Shown here piece by piece: positions 43,268 through 52,197 of a stretch of DNA of 64,000 nucleotides. Each line of letters starts with the position of its first letter. Position 1 is the first letter of the stretch. The position numbers were made by a program, and so were the translations under genes. Below the pieces are notes generated by a model. That model worked only from the letters and a program-made list of their open reading frames with translations, was not told where the DNA came from and made no database searches. The DNA lies in contig NZ_KB899249.1 of the NCBI RefSeq assembly GCF_000378105.1, forward strand, positions 1-64,000. The letters run 5' to 3'. This DNA is from Rubritalea marina DSM 17716. GTDB taxonomy: Bacteria > Verrucomicrobiota > Verrucomicrobiia > Verrucomicrobiales > Akkermansiaceae.

Positions 43268-44015
43268 AGGTGATATTAGGAGGAAGCTTCGCTTGTTCGA
43301 GCTTATAATCTGTCTCGTGAGAGATATGTGTGAGCCAGGTTTGCTTTGGGTTTAGAGCTAGAGCAATTTCAACTGACTCAGGAATAGAGAGGTGTGTGTT
43401 GTGCGGGGTGGGGCGCAGAGCGTCTATGATTAAGTGGTCGAGTCCGTGGAGTAGGTCTAGGTTCGAGTTTGGAATGACTTTGGCATCAGGGATGTAAGCA
43501 ATTTTTGAGCCAGCCTCTTCATCGAATCGATATCCAAGGGTCTCCACTGAACCATGTTCCACGGGGATGGGAGTGATCGTGGTCTTGCCGAGGGCAAAGG
43601 GTTTGGTGATTGGGCGAGGGTCCGGCTTGATGTAGCCTTTGTAGATATTTTTAGGAGAAAATGCCCAGGCAAACATATGTGCTAATTGATCCAAACAAGC
43701 TTGACTGGAATACATGGGAAGCGGTTCGTCACGTCTCCAGCAAAAGGCGCGTAGCTCATCAAAGCCAGTGATGTGATCTAGGTGGCTATGGGTGTAGAGT
43801 ACCGCATCGACTTGCTTCAAATTGTGTTTGAGTGCTTGTTGGCGTAGGTCGGGGCCCGAGTCTACGAGGATCGAATGGCTCTCAGTCTGAAGGTACACTG
43901 ATGACCGCATGCGTTGGTCTTTTGGATCATGTGAGATGCAGCTTGGGCAGTCACAGCCGATTACGGGAATTCCGACAGAGGTAGAGGTTCCTAAGAATGT
44001 GAGAGTGGTTTTCAC
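43239..44015 (-). CDS. PhnP-like metallo-beta-lactamase-fold phosphodiesterase
   Basis: A 258-residue MBL protein of the PhnP/LipB-associated type. The usual N terminus LTFLGTSTSVGIPVIGC is present, with the structural zinc motif GCDCPSC (residues 20-26), metal motif HSHLDH (about 74-79) and DALRPTPHNTHLS. I place the start at GTG 44015, where the family normally begins; ATG 44045 gives ten extra hydrophobic residues. PhnP cleaves cyclic ribose phosphates; here the substrate is unknown. Overlaps the following gene. Confidence 0.85.
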   Translation of the reverse strand: MKTTLTFLGTSTSVGIPVIGCDCPSCISHDPKDQRMRSSVYLQTESHSILVDSGPDLRQQALKHNLKQVDAVLYTHSHLDHITGFDELRAFCWRRDEPLPMYSSQACLDQLAHMFAWAFSPKNIYKGYIKPDPRPITKPFALGKTTITPIPVEHGSVETLGYRFDEEAGSKIAYIPDAKVIPNSNLDLLHGLDHLIIDALRPTPHNTHLSIPESVEIALALNPKQTWLTHISHETDYKLEQAKLPPNITFAYDGLTIS

Positions 44016-44127
44016 TAGGCAAATGATAGATATGAAATCCACCACTTGAAAAGGTTGATTTCGTATGGATGTGAAGTTGCATTTTATCGATCTAGCACAT
44101 CATACTCCTGCAACATCAATTTGTATT

Positions 44128-45771
44128 ATGCTCACTCATCTATCTATCAAGAATCTGGCATTAGTGGACCAACTTACTTGGCAGCTTGGTGCCGGATTAA
44201 TTGGCGTGACTGGGGAGACGGGCGCAGGGAAATCCGTGATTGTCGGGGCCTTAAAGTTGGTGCTGGGAGAGCGCGCGTCTAAGGGATTGATCCGTACTGG
44301 AGAGAGTTCATGCACGGTGGAGGCGGTGTTTGAGCTGAGGGATGAGGTAGCGATCAATCGCTCACTGGAGGATGTTGGTATTGATCCTTGCGATGGCAAG
44401 CAATTGATTATTAGGCGGGTGATGGGGCAGACCTCAAACAAACAGTTCGTGAATAACTGTCCTGCGACGCTCTCGGTTTTGAAACATTTAGGTGAGCAGT
44501 TGGTCGACCTCCACGGTCCGCACGACCACCAGTCCTTGTTGTCTGTAGAGCGTCAACTCTCGATGTTAGATGCTTACGCTGGAGCGCATCATGAGCGGAA
44601 TCATTATATCGGAGCCTATCAGCAATGGCGTGAGAAGAAGCTGGAGTTAGAAAGCTTGCAACAGAGTGAGCAAGCGAATGAACAAGAAATGGATTTGTTG
44701 CGTTTTCAGGTCGAGGAAATTGCTGCTGCCGATCTGCGTCCCGACGAGGAGAACGACATTGAGGAAAGGTACCGACGTGCCAGTAATAGTGCACGTTTGG
44801 TCGAGAATGCTGCTCAGATTGCAGGTGTTCTAGGGGCAGAGGTGAATGAGCGCTTAGGCGAAGTGCAGCGACTTGCGCGTGAGTTGGAGAGCCTGGATCC
44901 AAGTTCTGTTGAGCTACTTGGTGGACTTGACTCCGCGATTGTCGAGCTACAGGAGCTGGAGCGAGGTATGGCTGACTATAGTGCGAGCATGGAAATCGAT
45001 CCGGCTGAGGCTGCTGCGCTGGAGGATCGAATCAACACTTTTGAGACATTGAAGCGTAAGTATGGAGCTAGCCTCGAGGCTGTGCTGGAGCATCATGCCC
45101 AAGCGAGCGAACGATTGGATCGTATCGAGAATCGCGGCGACAGAATTGAAGCATTGCGCAGCGAGGTTGCTGCTGCTGAGGTGAAGTTGGTGCAATGTGG
45201 AAATAAACTTGGGGCGAAGCGAAAGAAATTTGCGCCAAAGCTTGCGAAAGAGATTTCTAAGCACCTGGTGGAGCTAGGGTTCAAGCAGGCGTCTTTTGAG
45301 TTGGATGTGGTTCCACATTCTCAGCCGCAGAGTGCTGGCCTTGAGGGGGTGGATTTTCAATTTGGGCCCAACCCAGGTGAGCCACTCAAGCCGCTGCGAG
45401 AGGTGGCTTCCAGCGGGGAAATTTCACGTGTGATGTTGGCTGTGAAAAGTGCTCTAGCAGATCAAGATGCCACCCCACTCATGGTCTTCGATGAGATCGA
45501 TGCCAACGTTGGTGGTGAAATCGCGCGCGCAGTCGGTGAGAAAATGGCGATGCTTGGCGATAGACACCAAGTAATTTCAATCACGCACTTCCCGCAGGTC
45601 GCGGCAGTAGCCTCAGAGCACTTTGTGGTGGAGAAGACTGTGGAGGAGGGGCGCACGCGCTCGCAATTGCGACTTGTCGATGGAGAAATGCGCATCGAAG
45701 AATTGGTGCGCATGCTCGGTGGTGGAGATGGTGGCCTGGCGCGTGCTATGGCTCAGAGCCTCTTATCTTAG
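44128..45771 (+). CDS. recN: DNA repair ATPase RecN
   Basis: An SMC-like ATPase that acts on DNA double-strand breaks. The 547-residue protein has the N-terminal SIKNLALVD and Walker A GETGAGKS (about 30-37), a long coiled-coil middle, then the ABC signature region SSGEISRVMLAV, Walker B MVFDEIDANVGG and ISITHFPQVAA. The start is the ATG of MLTHLSIKN; an ATG 21 codons upstream is in frame but not typical. A perfect hairpin overlaps the stop codon. Confidence 0.96.
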   Translation: MLTHLSIKNLALVDQLTWQLGAGLIGVTGETGAGKSVIVGALKLVLGERASKGLIRTGESSCTVEAVFELRDEVAINRSLEDVGIDPCDGKQLIIRRVMGQTSNKQFVNNCPATLSVLKHLGEQLVDLHGPHDHQSLLSVERQLSMLDAYAGAHHERNHYIGAYQQWREKKLELESLQQSEQANEQEMDLLRFQVEEIAAADLRPDEENDIEERYRRASNSARLVENAAQIAGVLGAEVNERLGEVQRLARELESLDPSSVELLGGLDSAIVELQELERGMADYSASMEIDPAEAAALEDRINTFETLKRKYGASLEAVLEHHAQASERLDRIENRGDRIEALRSEVAAAEVKLVQCGNKLGAKRKKFAPKLAKEISKHLVELGFKQASFELDVVPHSQPQSAGLEGVDFQFGPNPGEPLKPLREVASSGEISRVMLAVKSALADQDATPLMVFDEIDANVGGEIARAVGEKMAMLGDRHQVISITHFPQVAAVASEHFVVEKTVEEGRTRSQLRLVDGEMRIEELVRMLGGGDGGLARAMAQSLLS

Positions 45772-45780
45772 GCTCTGAGC
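45751..45780. terminator. Hairpin over the recN stop codon
   Basis: Arms GCTCAGAGCC (45751-45760) and GGCTCTGAGC (45771-45780) form a perfect 10-bp stem with a 10-nt loop that contains the end of recN. No T run follows. The genes on either side are convergent, so it may end or block transcription from both sides. Confidence 0.5.
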
Positions 45781-45788
45781 GAGAGTGC

Positions 45789-46949
45789 TCACTGAAATAC
45801 TTCGAGAGGCTGTGGCTCTGGATAGGTGAATTTTTTGTTCTCGTAGTTGCGCAGTGTGACGTGGTTGTCAGTGTGTTCGACGATGTAGTTGGGGTTGAGT
45901 GGGATTTTTCCACCACCTCCTGGGCCATCGATTACGTACTGCGGGATCGCGTAGCCAGTCGTGTGGCCGCGAAGGCCTTCAATAATATCAAGCCCTTTTT
46001 GGACGCTGGTTCGCAGGTGTGAAGAACCTTTGATGAGGTCACACTGGTAGAGGTAGTAGGGTTTGACGCGGCACATCAGGAGCTTGTGCACGAGTGCGCG
46101 CTGGGTTTCCACGTCGTCGTTGACTCCCTTGAGTAGTACTGATTGGTTGCCCATCGGGATGCCAGCTTCTGCGAGCCTAATGAGTCCTTCTTGTACTTCG
46201 CTGGTGAGTTCTTTTGGGTGATTGGTGTGTACCGATATGAAGAGCGGATGATGCTTTTTAAGCATGTTGCATAGCTCTGGGGTGATGCGTTGTGGTAGGA
46301 AAATCGGGATGCGTGAGCCAATGCGTACGAATTGGATGTGCGGGATCTGGCGTAGTCGCGTGAGGATGCGGTCGAGCTTGGCGTCGGTGAACAAGAGGGG
46401 ATCACCGCCTGAGAGTAGGACATCGCGCACGCTAGGGGTTCTCTCTAGGTATTCGAAGGCTGCTTCGTACTGTGTTTCTAGCTGCTGTTCACCCACGCCA
46501 GAGACAACGCGAGAGCGTGTGCAGTAGCGGCAGTATGAGGCGCAGCGGTCCGTCACGAGGAAGAGCACGCGATCTGGGTAGCGGTGTACTAGACCGGGAA
46601 CGGGCATGTGGCTATCTTCACCACATGGGTCGGTGAGTTCCATGGGGTCATCAAGTGTTTCTTCGACACGTGGGATGATTTGGCGGCGAATCGGGCAGTT
46701 GGGATCGGTTCGGTCTACCAAATTCATAAAGTGCGGTGTGATCGACATCGCGAGCTTGTTGCCTGATAGAAGGATGCCGGAGCGTTCTTCGCGGCTGAGT
46801 TCGATGTGTTTTTCGAGCTCAACCAAGGAATTGATACGGTTACGAAGCTGCCATTTGTGGTCATTCCATTTTTCTGGGGTGACGTTTGGCCAATAGCCTG
46901 GGGCGTGAGATTGGATCTGAATGGAGCTGTCGTACTGTGCTGAATTCAT
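45789..46949 (-). CDS. Lysine 2,3-aminomutase (KamA/EpmB family)
   Basis: A 386-residue radical-SAM, PLP-dependent aminomutase. The radical-SAM motif is DRCASYCRYC (Cys136, 140, 143), and the PLP-lysine motif GPGGGGK lies near residue 338. Others are LLSGGDPL and PYYLYQCDL. Length and the C-terminal region favour a KamA-type 2,3-aminomutase, making beta-lysine, used for osmoprotection or EF-P modification, over the shorter EpmB; no efp gene is adjacent, so the physiological role stays open. Confidence 0.87.
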   Translation of the reverse strand: MNSAQYDSSIQIQSHAPGYWPNVTPEKWNDHKWQLRNRINSLVELEKHIELSREERSGILLSGNKLAMSITPHFMNLVDRTDPNCPIRRQIIPRVEETLDDPMELTDPCGEDSHMPVPGLVHRYPDRVLFLVTDRCASYCRYCTRSRVVSGVGEQQLETQYEAAFEYLERTPSVRDVLLSGGDPLLFTDAKLDRILTRLRQIPHIQFVRIGSRIPIFLPQRITPELCNMLKKHHPLFISVHTNHPKELTSEVQEGLIRLAEAGIPMGNQSVLLKGVNDDVETQRALVHKLLMCRVKPYYLYQCDLIKGSSHLRTSVQKGLDIIEGLRGHTTGYAIPQYVIDGPGGGGKIPLNPNYIVEHTDNHVTLRNYENKKFTYPEPQPLEVFQ

Positions 46950-47058
46950 AAAGTTTCGGGATAATACGTAGATTCGTCAGGATGTCAAAACTGTGAATTT
47001 ACGAGGTGGTGATAAAATGTGCTGGAAAATTAGTAAAGTTAGGTAATCTATTGCCGCC

Positions 47059-47712
47059 ATGTTTAATGACGCCTATCGAGATCTGACCCGCCCGAATGTT
47101 CTTCGCATCATTGAATGCCTGAAGAAGTCTCAGGGGATGACCGTGACCGCTCTTTCGAAGGAATTGGAAATGAGTTATATGGGTGTGAAACAGCAATGTG
47201 AGAAATTAGAAACGGCTGGATATTTATCGACTTGGCGGGTGCCGCGTAAGGCGGCTGGCCGGCCGGAGAAGTTGTACCTTTTGACGCAGAAGTGTGATGC
47301 TTTATTCCCACAAGCGGGTGTTGAATTGTCAATTAATGTGATGGAGGGGGTGAAGCGTTTTTTTGGTGAGTCTGCGCCTGAGAAGATCCTATTCCACCAC
47401 TTTGAGCAGCAACGCGCAAGCTGGGCTGGCCAAGTGGGGCGAGGGAAGTCTCTGGTGGAGAAAGCCACGCGATTGGTCGAGCTTCGTGAGAAGGCTGGGG
47501 TGTTTTGCCGCTGCCATTACTCACGCGAAGATGGGTTTCGTATCGAAGAGTTTCACCATCCGATGCAGGAACTCTTTGTCATTTACCCCTCTGCGATCCG
47601 CCAAGAAATTCGCATGATGGAGCAATTGTTGGGGACGAAGGTGGAGCGCACTCTTGTGCAGCAAGAGAAGGGTGGAGAACTCGTTGTTTATCGCATTGGG
47701 GTTCTAGGGTAG
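47059..47712 (+). CDS. Winged-helix transcriptional regulator
   Basis: A 217-residue regulator. The N-terminal 75 residues form a winged helix-turn-helix (VLRIIECLKKSQGMTV, ALSKELEMSYMGVKQQ, then AGRPEKLYLL in the wing). The layout is that of MarR/ArsR-like SufR-type regulators. A CRC motif lies at about 153-155. The cysteines that bind a cluster in SufR are not clearly all present. Targets are unknown. It is flanked by the divergent aminomutase gene and the convergent YyaL gene. Confidence 0.75.
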   Translation: MFNDAYRDLTRPNVLRIIECLKKSQGMTVTALSKELEMSYMGVKQQCEKLETAGYLSTWRVPRKAAGRPEKLYLLTQKCDALFPQAGVELSINVMEGVKRFFGESAPEKILFHHFEQQRASWAGQVGRGKSLVEKATRLVELREKAGVFCRCHYSREDGFRIEEFHHPMQELFVIYPSAIRQEIRMMEQLLGTKVERTLVQQEKGGELVVYRIGVLG

Positions 47713-47736
47713 AGACTGAGGGGGTAGCCAGAAACT

Positions 47737-49878
47737 TTAGGCGAAGAGATTCTGAGGTAGATTGCTTGGCGGGCTACAGCTTTCACCTTCACAAAGGTAG
47801 GCAGTGGGGCTGTCATTTTGTGATTTCAGTCCAGATTCAAATGATGCTACTGGGCCTTGATTCCCCATCACAGTGAGGTGCGGGCGGTAGCCATTGTGGA
47901 TGGCTGCTGAAAAATGTTCGATGCCATTGGATCCATTTGTCACGACGAGGCGTTGCTTTTTGCTATGATAGAAGTCGAGCGCAGCGAGCATTCCAGTGAG
48001 TGAGCTTGGGGTCTGGCTGAGGCTCTCAGCGTGTGCCTTGAAGGTCATGTTTGCGACTTCTGCAAAATCATTGCGTCCGGTGATTTCAGCGAGCTTGAGA
48101 AACTCCATCACTGCAATCGAGCTGGCGGTGGGCATCGCACCATCATAGTCGCCTTTGAGGCGTACAATGACGTCGTCTGAGACAGCACTTTCAAAGAAGC
48201 CTCCATGATCGGGATCGTAGAATTCTTTTATGCTAGATTCTGCTAGGTGTACAGCGAGCTCGAGCAGCTTGGGATCGAGTGTGAGTTCATAGCGGCGGCG
48301 TGTGGCCTGGAGGAAGAGTAAGTAGGACTCAGCCTGAGCGGAGTGATCGATGCCAGAGTGGTGCCAGCGGTGGGCGAGTTTCTTGCCATCCCAGAGCGTC
48401 TCGACGATGAATTGGTGGGCACGCTCTGCAGCTTTAGCATATTCTTGTTTGCCTAGGACCACGGCGGCACGCTCCATGGCACCGATCATCATGCCATTCC
48501 AGGAGGCCAGGACCTTTTCATCGCTCGCAGGGCGCACACGTTGACCACGCGCTTGCTTCATCTTGGTGATGGATGATTCGACGTGCGCTGTGCGCTCCGG
48601 CGATGCATTTAGCCATTGCTCATCTTTGACAACGGAGAGCACATTTTGGTTCTCCAGTGCTTCTGGGTCACTGTGGTCGTAGAAGTTGCCTTTGTCAGTG
48701 AGGCCAAAGTAGCTGCTAGCAGTAGCGAATTCTTCTGCGCTGAGCAGCTCACGTAGTTCTTGTGTGGTCCAACAGAAGAACTTGCCTTCCTTGCCTTCGC
48801 TTTGCGCATCTTCAGCACAGTGGAAGGCTCCTTGACTTGTCTGCATCTGTGCGATGGTAAAGTCGCAAATCTCCTGAGCTATCTGAGCGTGACAGGCTTT
48901 GCGAGTGACCTGATAGAGGTCAAGATAGACGTCGAGCAGCTGCGCTTGATCATAGAGCATGATCTCGAAATGAGGGACGAGCCACTTGCCGTCGACTGCG
49001 TAGCGGTGGAAGGCGCCGCTGAGCTGGTCGCGGATGCCGCCATTTGCCATTTTCTCGGCGGTCATCTCTACAAAGTTTAAGAGGCGTTCATCCTCTGAGC
49101 ATTGCCAGGCACGGAGCAAGAAGCTCAGGTGCGAAGGCATTGGGAACTTTGGTCCTGCGCCCCAGCCGCCTTCTAGCGTGTCAGCATTTTCCATGAGCAT
49201 GATCGCCGCGCGGTCAAGCGTGATGGACTCAGGGATTTCACTGCCCGCTGAATTACCAGCACTCTGTTCCAAGATGTGCTGCTTGAGCGCTGCTGCGGAA
49301 TCTACCACCTTACCATGTTTCTCAGTCCAAGCTTCGTGAAGTTGCTCGAGCACGCTGTCGAAACCCACGCGGCCACCGCGGTTCTCTGGTGGGAAGTAGG
49401 TTCCGCCGTAAAAAGGCTCTAGCTTAGGTGTTAGAAACACATTCAGCGGCCAGCCACCATTCTCACCAGTCATCATTTGGTAGGCTGTCATGTAGACTTT
49501 ATCGATGTCAGGGCGCTCCTCGCGGTCGAGCTTGATGGCCACAAAATGCTCATTGAGAATCTCGGCAATCGCATCGCTCTCAAAGCTTTCGCGTTCCATG
49601 ACATGGCACCAATGGCAGGTGGAATAGCCGATGCTCAGTAGGATCGGCTTGTTTTCGCGGTGCGCCTTGTCGAAAGCTTCATTGCCCCATGGGAACCAAT
49701 TCACTGGGTTCTTGGCGTGTTGTCGAAGGTACGGTGAGGCTTCTTTGGCGAGGCGATTTTCTTTCACGGTCGGGTGCGTTGTGGGTGCTGATAATGAGTC
49801 GGGTGTCGCCGCTAGAGTGCCGGAACTATGTATCAATGTGCTCCTGACCAACAAGCGGCTAGGCAATGATACAATCAT
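47737..49878 (-). CDS. YyaL-type thioredoxin-domain protein (DUF255)
   Basis: A 713-residue protein with an N-terminal thioredoxin-like domain: [21 protein letters not shown], then [16 protein letters not shown] with a CxxC-like pair (Cys88, Cys91), and [11 protein letters not shown]. An (alpha/alpha)6 barrel of about 500 residues follows ([27 protein letters not shown]). This is the family of YyaL and spermatogenesis-associated protein 20. It is probably not secreted despite a mildly hydrophobic start; the family usually begins near residue 40. Confidence 0.92.
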   Translation of the reverse strand: MIVSLPSRLLVRSTLIHSSGTLAATPDSLSAPTTHPTVKENRLAKEASPYLRQHAKNPVNWFPWGNEAFDKAHRENKPILLSIGYSTCHWCHVMERESFESDAIAEILNEHFVAIKLDREERPDIDKVYMTAYQMMTGENGGWPLNVFLTPKLEPFYGGTYFPPENRGGRVGFDSVLEQLHEAWTEKHGKVVDSAAALKQHILEQSAGNSAGSEIPESITLDRAAIMLMENADTLEGGWGAGPKFPMPSHLSFLLRAWQCSEDERLLNFVEMTAEKMANGGIRDQLSGAFHRYAVDGKWLVPHFEIMLYDQAQLLDVYLDLYQVTRKACHAQIAQEICDFTIAQMQTSQGAFHCAEDAQSEGKEGKFFCWTTQELRELLSAEEFATASSYFGLTDKGNFYDHSDPEALENQNVLSVVKDEQWLNASPERTAHVESSITKMKQARGQRVRPASDEKVLASWNGMMIGAMERAAVVLGKQEYAKAAERAHQFIVETLWDGKKLAHRWHHSGIDHSAQAESYLLFLQATRRRYELTLDPKLLELAVHLAESSIKEFYDPDHGGFFESAVSDDVIVRLKGDYDGAMPTASSIAVMEFLKLAEITGRNDFAEVANMTFKAHAESLSQTPSSLTGMLAALDFYHSKKQRLVVTNGSNGIEHFSAAIHNGYRPHLTVMGNQGPVASFESGLKSQNDSPTAYLCEGESCSPPSNLPQNLFA

Positions 49879-49956
49879 AGGAGCCGAAAATATCAGAATC
49901 TAACAATTGCTAACTTATGAGCAGCATGTGAGTACGGCGGATTGGGGGATTGCCAA

Positions 49957-50778
49957 TTAGAATTGGGAGCTGATGAGGTAGACGAGCTTCTTCCATCTTG
50001 GGATGGTGTAGCGTGTATCGAATACTTTGAAGCCATCGAGGTCGGCGCGGCTGAGGATCGCGGAGTAGATCTTGCGCATTCCTTCAGCTGGGCGTAGGGC
50101 GGCAGCGTCTTCCTCGGGAAGCACTTGGATTGCCTTTTGGTAGTATTGCTGGGCACGCTGGGCAATTTCTTGGCACATGGCAGAGAAGGCAGCATTGTAC
50201 TCACGATTTTGCAGGGCTTCCTCAGTGTAGCCATGCTTCTGCATTAGCTCGATAGGGAGGTAGATCCGTCCTTGGTCGTCGAGGTCTTCACCAATGTCGC
50301 GCAGGATATTGGTGAATTGGAGTGCGTGGCCGAGGGCGATCGCATAGTCGTCTGATTTTGGATGTTTGCAGCCGAAGATTGAGAGCGAAATGAGTCCAAC
50401 ACAGCATGCGACTTGGTAGGTGTATTGTTCGAGTTCTTCCCAATTTTGGAAGCGTCGGCTCGGGTGGAGGTCTGATTCGCAGCCGGCGATGAGCTCGAGA
50501 AACAAGTTGTTGTCGATACGGTAGCGATCGCGCAGATTGAGTGTGTCTTGTTGCAGCGGGAGCTCTGGCTTAGCGTCGCCTTTGAAGCAAGCGATCCAGC
50601 TGTCGAGGCCGGCGCGGCGTTCTTCTAGTGGGATACTTGCTTCATCCGCGAGATCGTCGATCACCCTGCAGAATGCATAGAAGGTGACCATATCATTGCG
50701 CCTTTCTTTGGGCATGAACAAGAATGCGAATGCGAGGTTAGATTTCGCGTTCTGAGTAATCGATAGTGCTTCCGACAT
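49957..50778 (-). CDS. Squalene/phytoene synthase family (HpnD-like)
   Basis: A 273-residue trans-isoprenyl diphosphate synthase. Two Asp-rich substrate motifs are visible: DDLADE (41-46) and DIGEDLDDQ (161-169). The N-terminal LFMPKERRNDMVTFYAFCRVID resembles HpnD, which makes presqualene diphosphate in the HpnCDE squalene pathway; a phytoene synthase (CrtB) is the alternative. HpnC and HpnE are not adjacent. It fits known production of squalene and carotenoids in marine Verrucomicrobiales. Starts 28 bp after the lepB stop codon. Confidence 0.85.
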   Translation of the reverse strand: MSEALSITQNAKSNLAFAFLFMPKERRNDMVTFYAFCRVIDDLADEASIPLEERRAGLDSWIACFKGDAKPELPLQQDTLNLRDRYRIDNNLFLELIAGCESDLHPSRRFQNWEELEQYTYQVACCVGLISLSIFGCKHPKSDDYAIALGHALQFTNILRDIGEDLDDQGRIYLPIELMQKHGYTEEALQNREYNAAFSAMCQEIAQRAQQYYQKAIQVLPEEDAAALRPAEGMRKIYSAILSRADLDGFKVFDTRYTIPRWKKLVYLISSQF

Positions 50779-50806
50779 GAGATCTTTAGGATTTCTGAGT
50801 CGTGAA

Positions 50807-52054
50807 TTATTTGATCAATCCCCAGTGGCCGGAACCAAATGGCCACAGAACGAAGGCTGCTGGGCCGACGAGGTTGAATTCTTTCACGGTGCCCCACATG
50901 CGGGAGTCGGAGGAGTTGTAGGAATTGTCGCCTTGAGCCCAAAATTCGGACTTGCCGGTGGATGGGCGGTCGGCCAGGAGTACTGAGCGGCCGGGTGCGA
51001 GGCGTGCAGTGGCTTGGTAGCCGCCGTAGCCATTCAGCCCTGATTCCACAGCGAGCACTCCAGGGTGCTGCATTTTTGCCCCGTCGATGAAGACTTGAGC
51101 TTGGTCGGCTACCTGCATCACTTTGATGCCGCTATTGGTGCGGTAGGAGAGGTCGCGTTTCTCGCCACCTTGGAGTTCGACGCGTTGGCCAGGAGTGGCA
51201 ATGAGACGCTTGATGTAGTGAGACCCTGGGTTTTCACCTTCTTGGATTTGCTTGATTTTGCGGGTGTCGAAGACGAATACCTCACCTGCGTTCGGTTGGC
51301 GGAAATGGTAGGAGAATTTGTCTACGAGCACGAGGTCGCCTGTCTCGATATAACCTTCAGCGACCTTGAAGTCTTTGGGTAACTGGATTTGAGCAAGTTG
51401 GTGGACGAGTTCGCTTGGGTTGCGGCTCAGGCGTTGTCCGACGAGTTGTTCCAATCCGTCGCGGTTGATGGTCTCAAGAAAGGCAGTGACCGAGCCAGAG
51501 ACACTCTGGGTGTCACCACTTGCGAAGCTAACAACGGTACGGGTGAAAAAGTGGAATGTTTGTTTTTGCCTGATATCGACGATGCGATCGCCGGCTTTCT
51601 GGTTGATCACGGAGTCATAGCTTCGTCCGTGGGTAAATTGTTGGACCGCCCTGACGGGGAAGCTTGGCCATTGGTCTTTATCTTCGACGTGGCCAATGAT
51701 GCCGTTGAGGGTGGGGCGCATTGAACCTGTCGGAATGCGGAAGGGCTGGAGGTAGTAGGCGCGCAGGCCAAGGGCGATGGCGATGGCAACGAAAAGGACT
51801 TCGACATTTTCAGCGAGAGCACTGGGGCTATGGTAGTGGCGCAGTGATTTTTCGCAGGTGTCTTGGAGCATTTTGCTGGCTTCAATGGCGGCTTCGCGAT
51901 CACCGGCTTTCCAAGCTTTCTTGAGGTCGGCGCGACGTGATTCAATTTCATGCACGCGGTCCTCATCGATGAGATCACGCTTGTAGTGAATGAATTTTTT
52001 AGCACTTTTGTAGAGAAGCTGTGCTTCCTTTTTCCATTTTGGAGTGAACATCAT
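50807..52054 (-). CDS. lepB: Signal peptidase I
   Basis: Cleaves Sec signal peptides from exported proteins at the cytoplasmic membrane. The 415-residue protein has about 85 charged cytoplasmic residues first, then one membrane helix (about 87-105), the catalytic Ser111 in RIPTGSMRPT and Lys282 in YIKRLIATPG. The 170 residues between Ser and Lys are longer than in E. coli-type enzymes of similar size. The C-terminal box is GDNSYNSSDSRMWG. HpnD-like synthase follows. Confidence 0.93.
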   Translation of the reverse strand: MMFTPKWKKEAQLLYKSAKKFIHYKRDLIDEDRVHEIESRRADLKKAWKAGDREAAIEASKMLQDTCEKSLRHYHSPSALAENVEVLFVAIAIALGLRAYYLQPFRIPTGSMRPTLNGIIGHVEDKDQWPSFPVRAVQQFTHGRSYDSVINQKAGDRIVDIRQKQTFHFFTRTVVSFASGDTQSVSGSVTAFLETINRDGLEQLVGQRLSRNPSELVHQLAQIQLPKDFKVAEGYIETGDLVLVDKFSYHFRQPNAGEVFVFDTRKIKQIQEGENPGSHYIKRLIATPGQRVELQGGEKRDLSYRTNSGIKVMQVADQAQVFIDGAKMQHPGVLAVESGLNGYGGYQATARLAPGRSVLLADRPSTGKSEFWAQGDNSYNSSDSRMWGTVKEFNLVGPAAFVLWPFGSGHWGLIK

Positions 52055-52197
52055 GCAGGGGAGAGATTGGCAGTCTTACCGCGGATGAAAAGCAAAAATA
52101 TGGATTTGTTCTGAGTCGTCGAGTCTGTGGAATGGATCGACATGGCGGCCTTGGAGGCGAAGACCTAGGGAAATGCACAATGCTGCAAGCAATTTGC

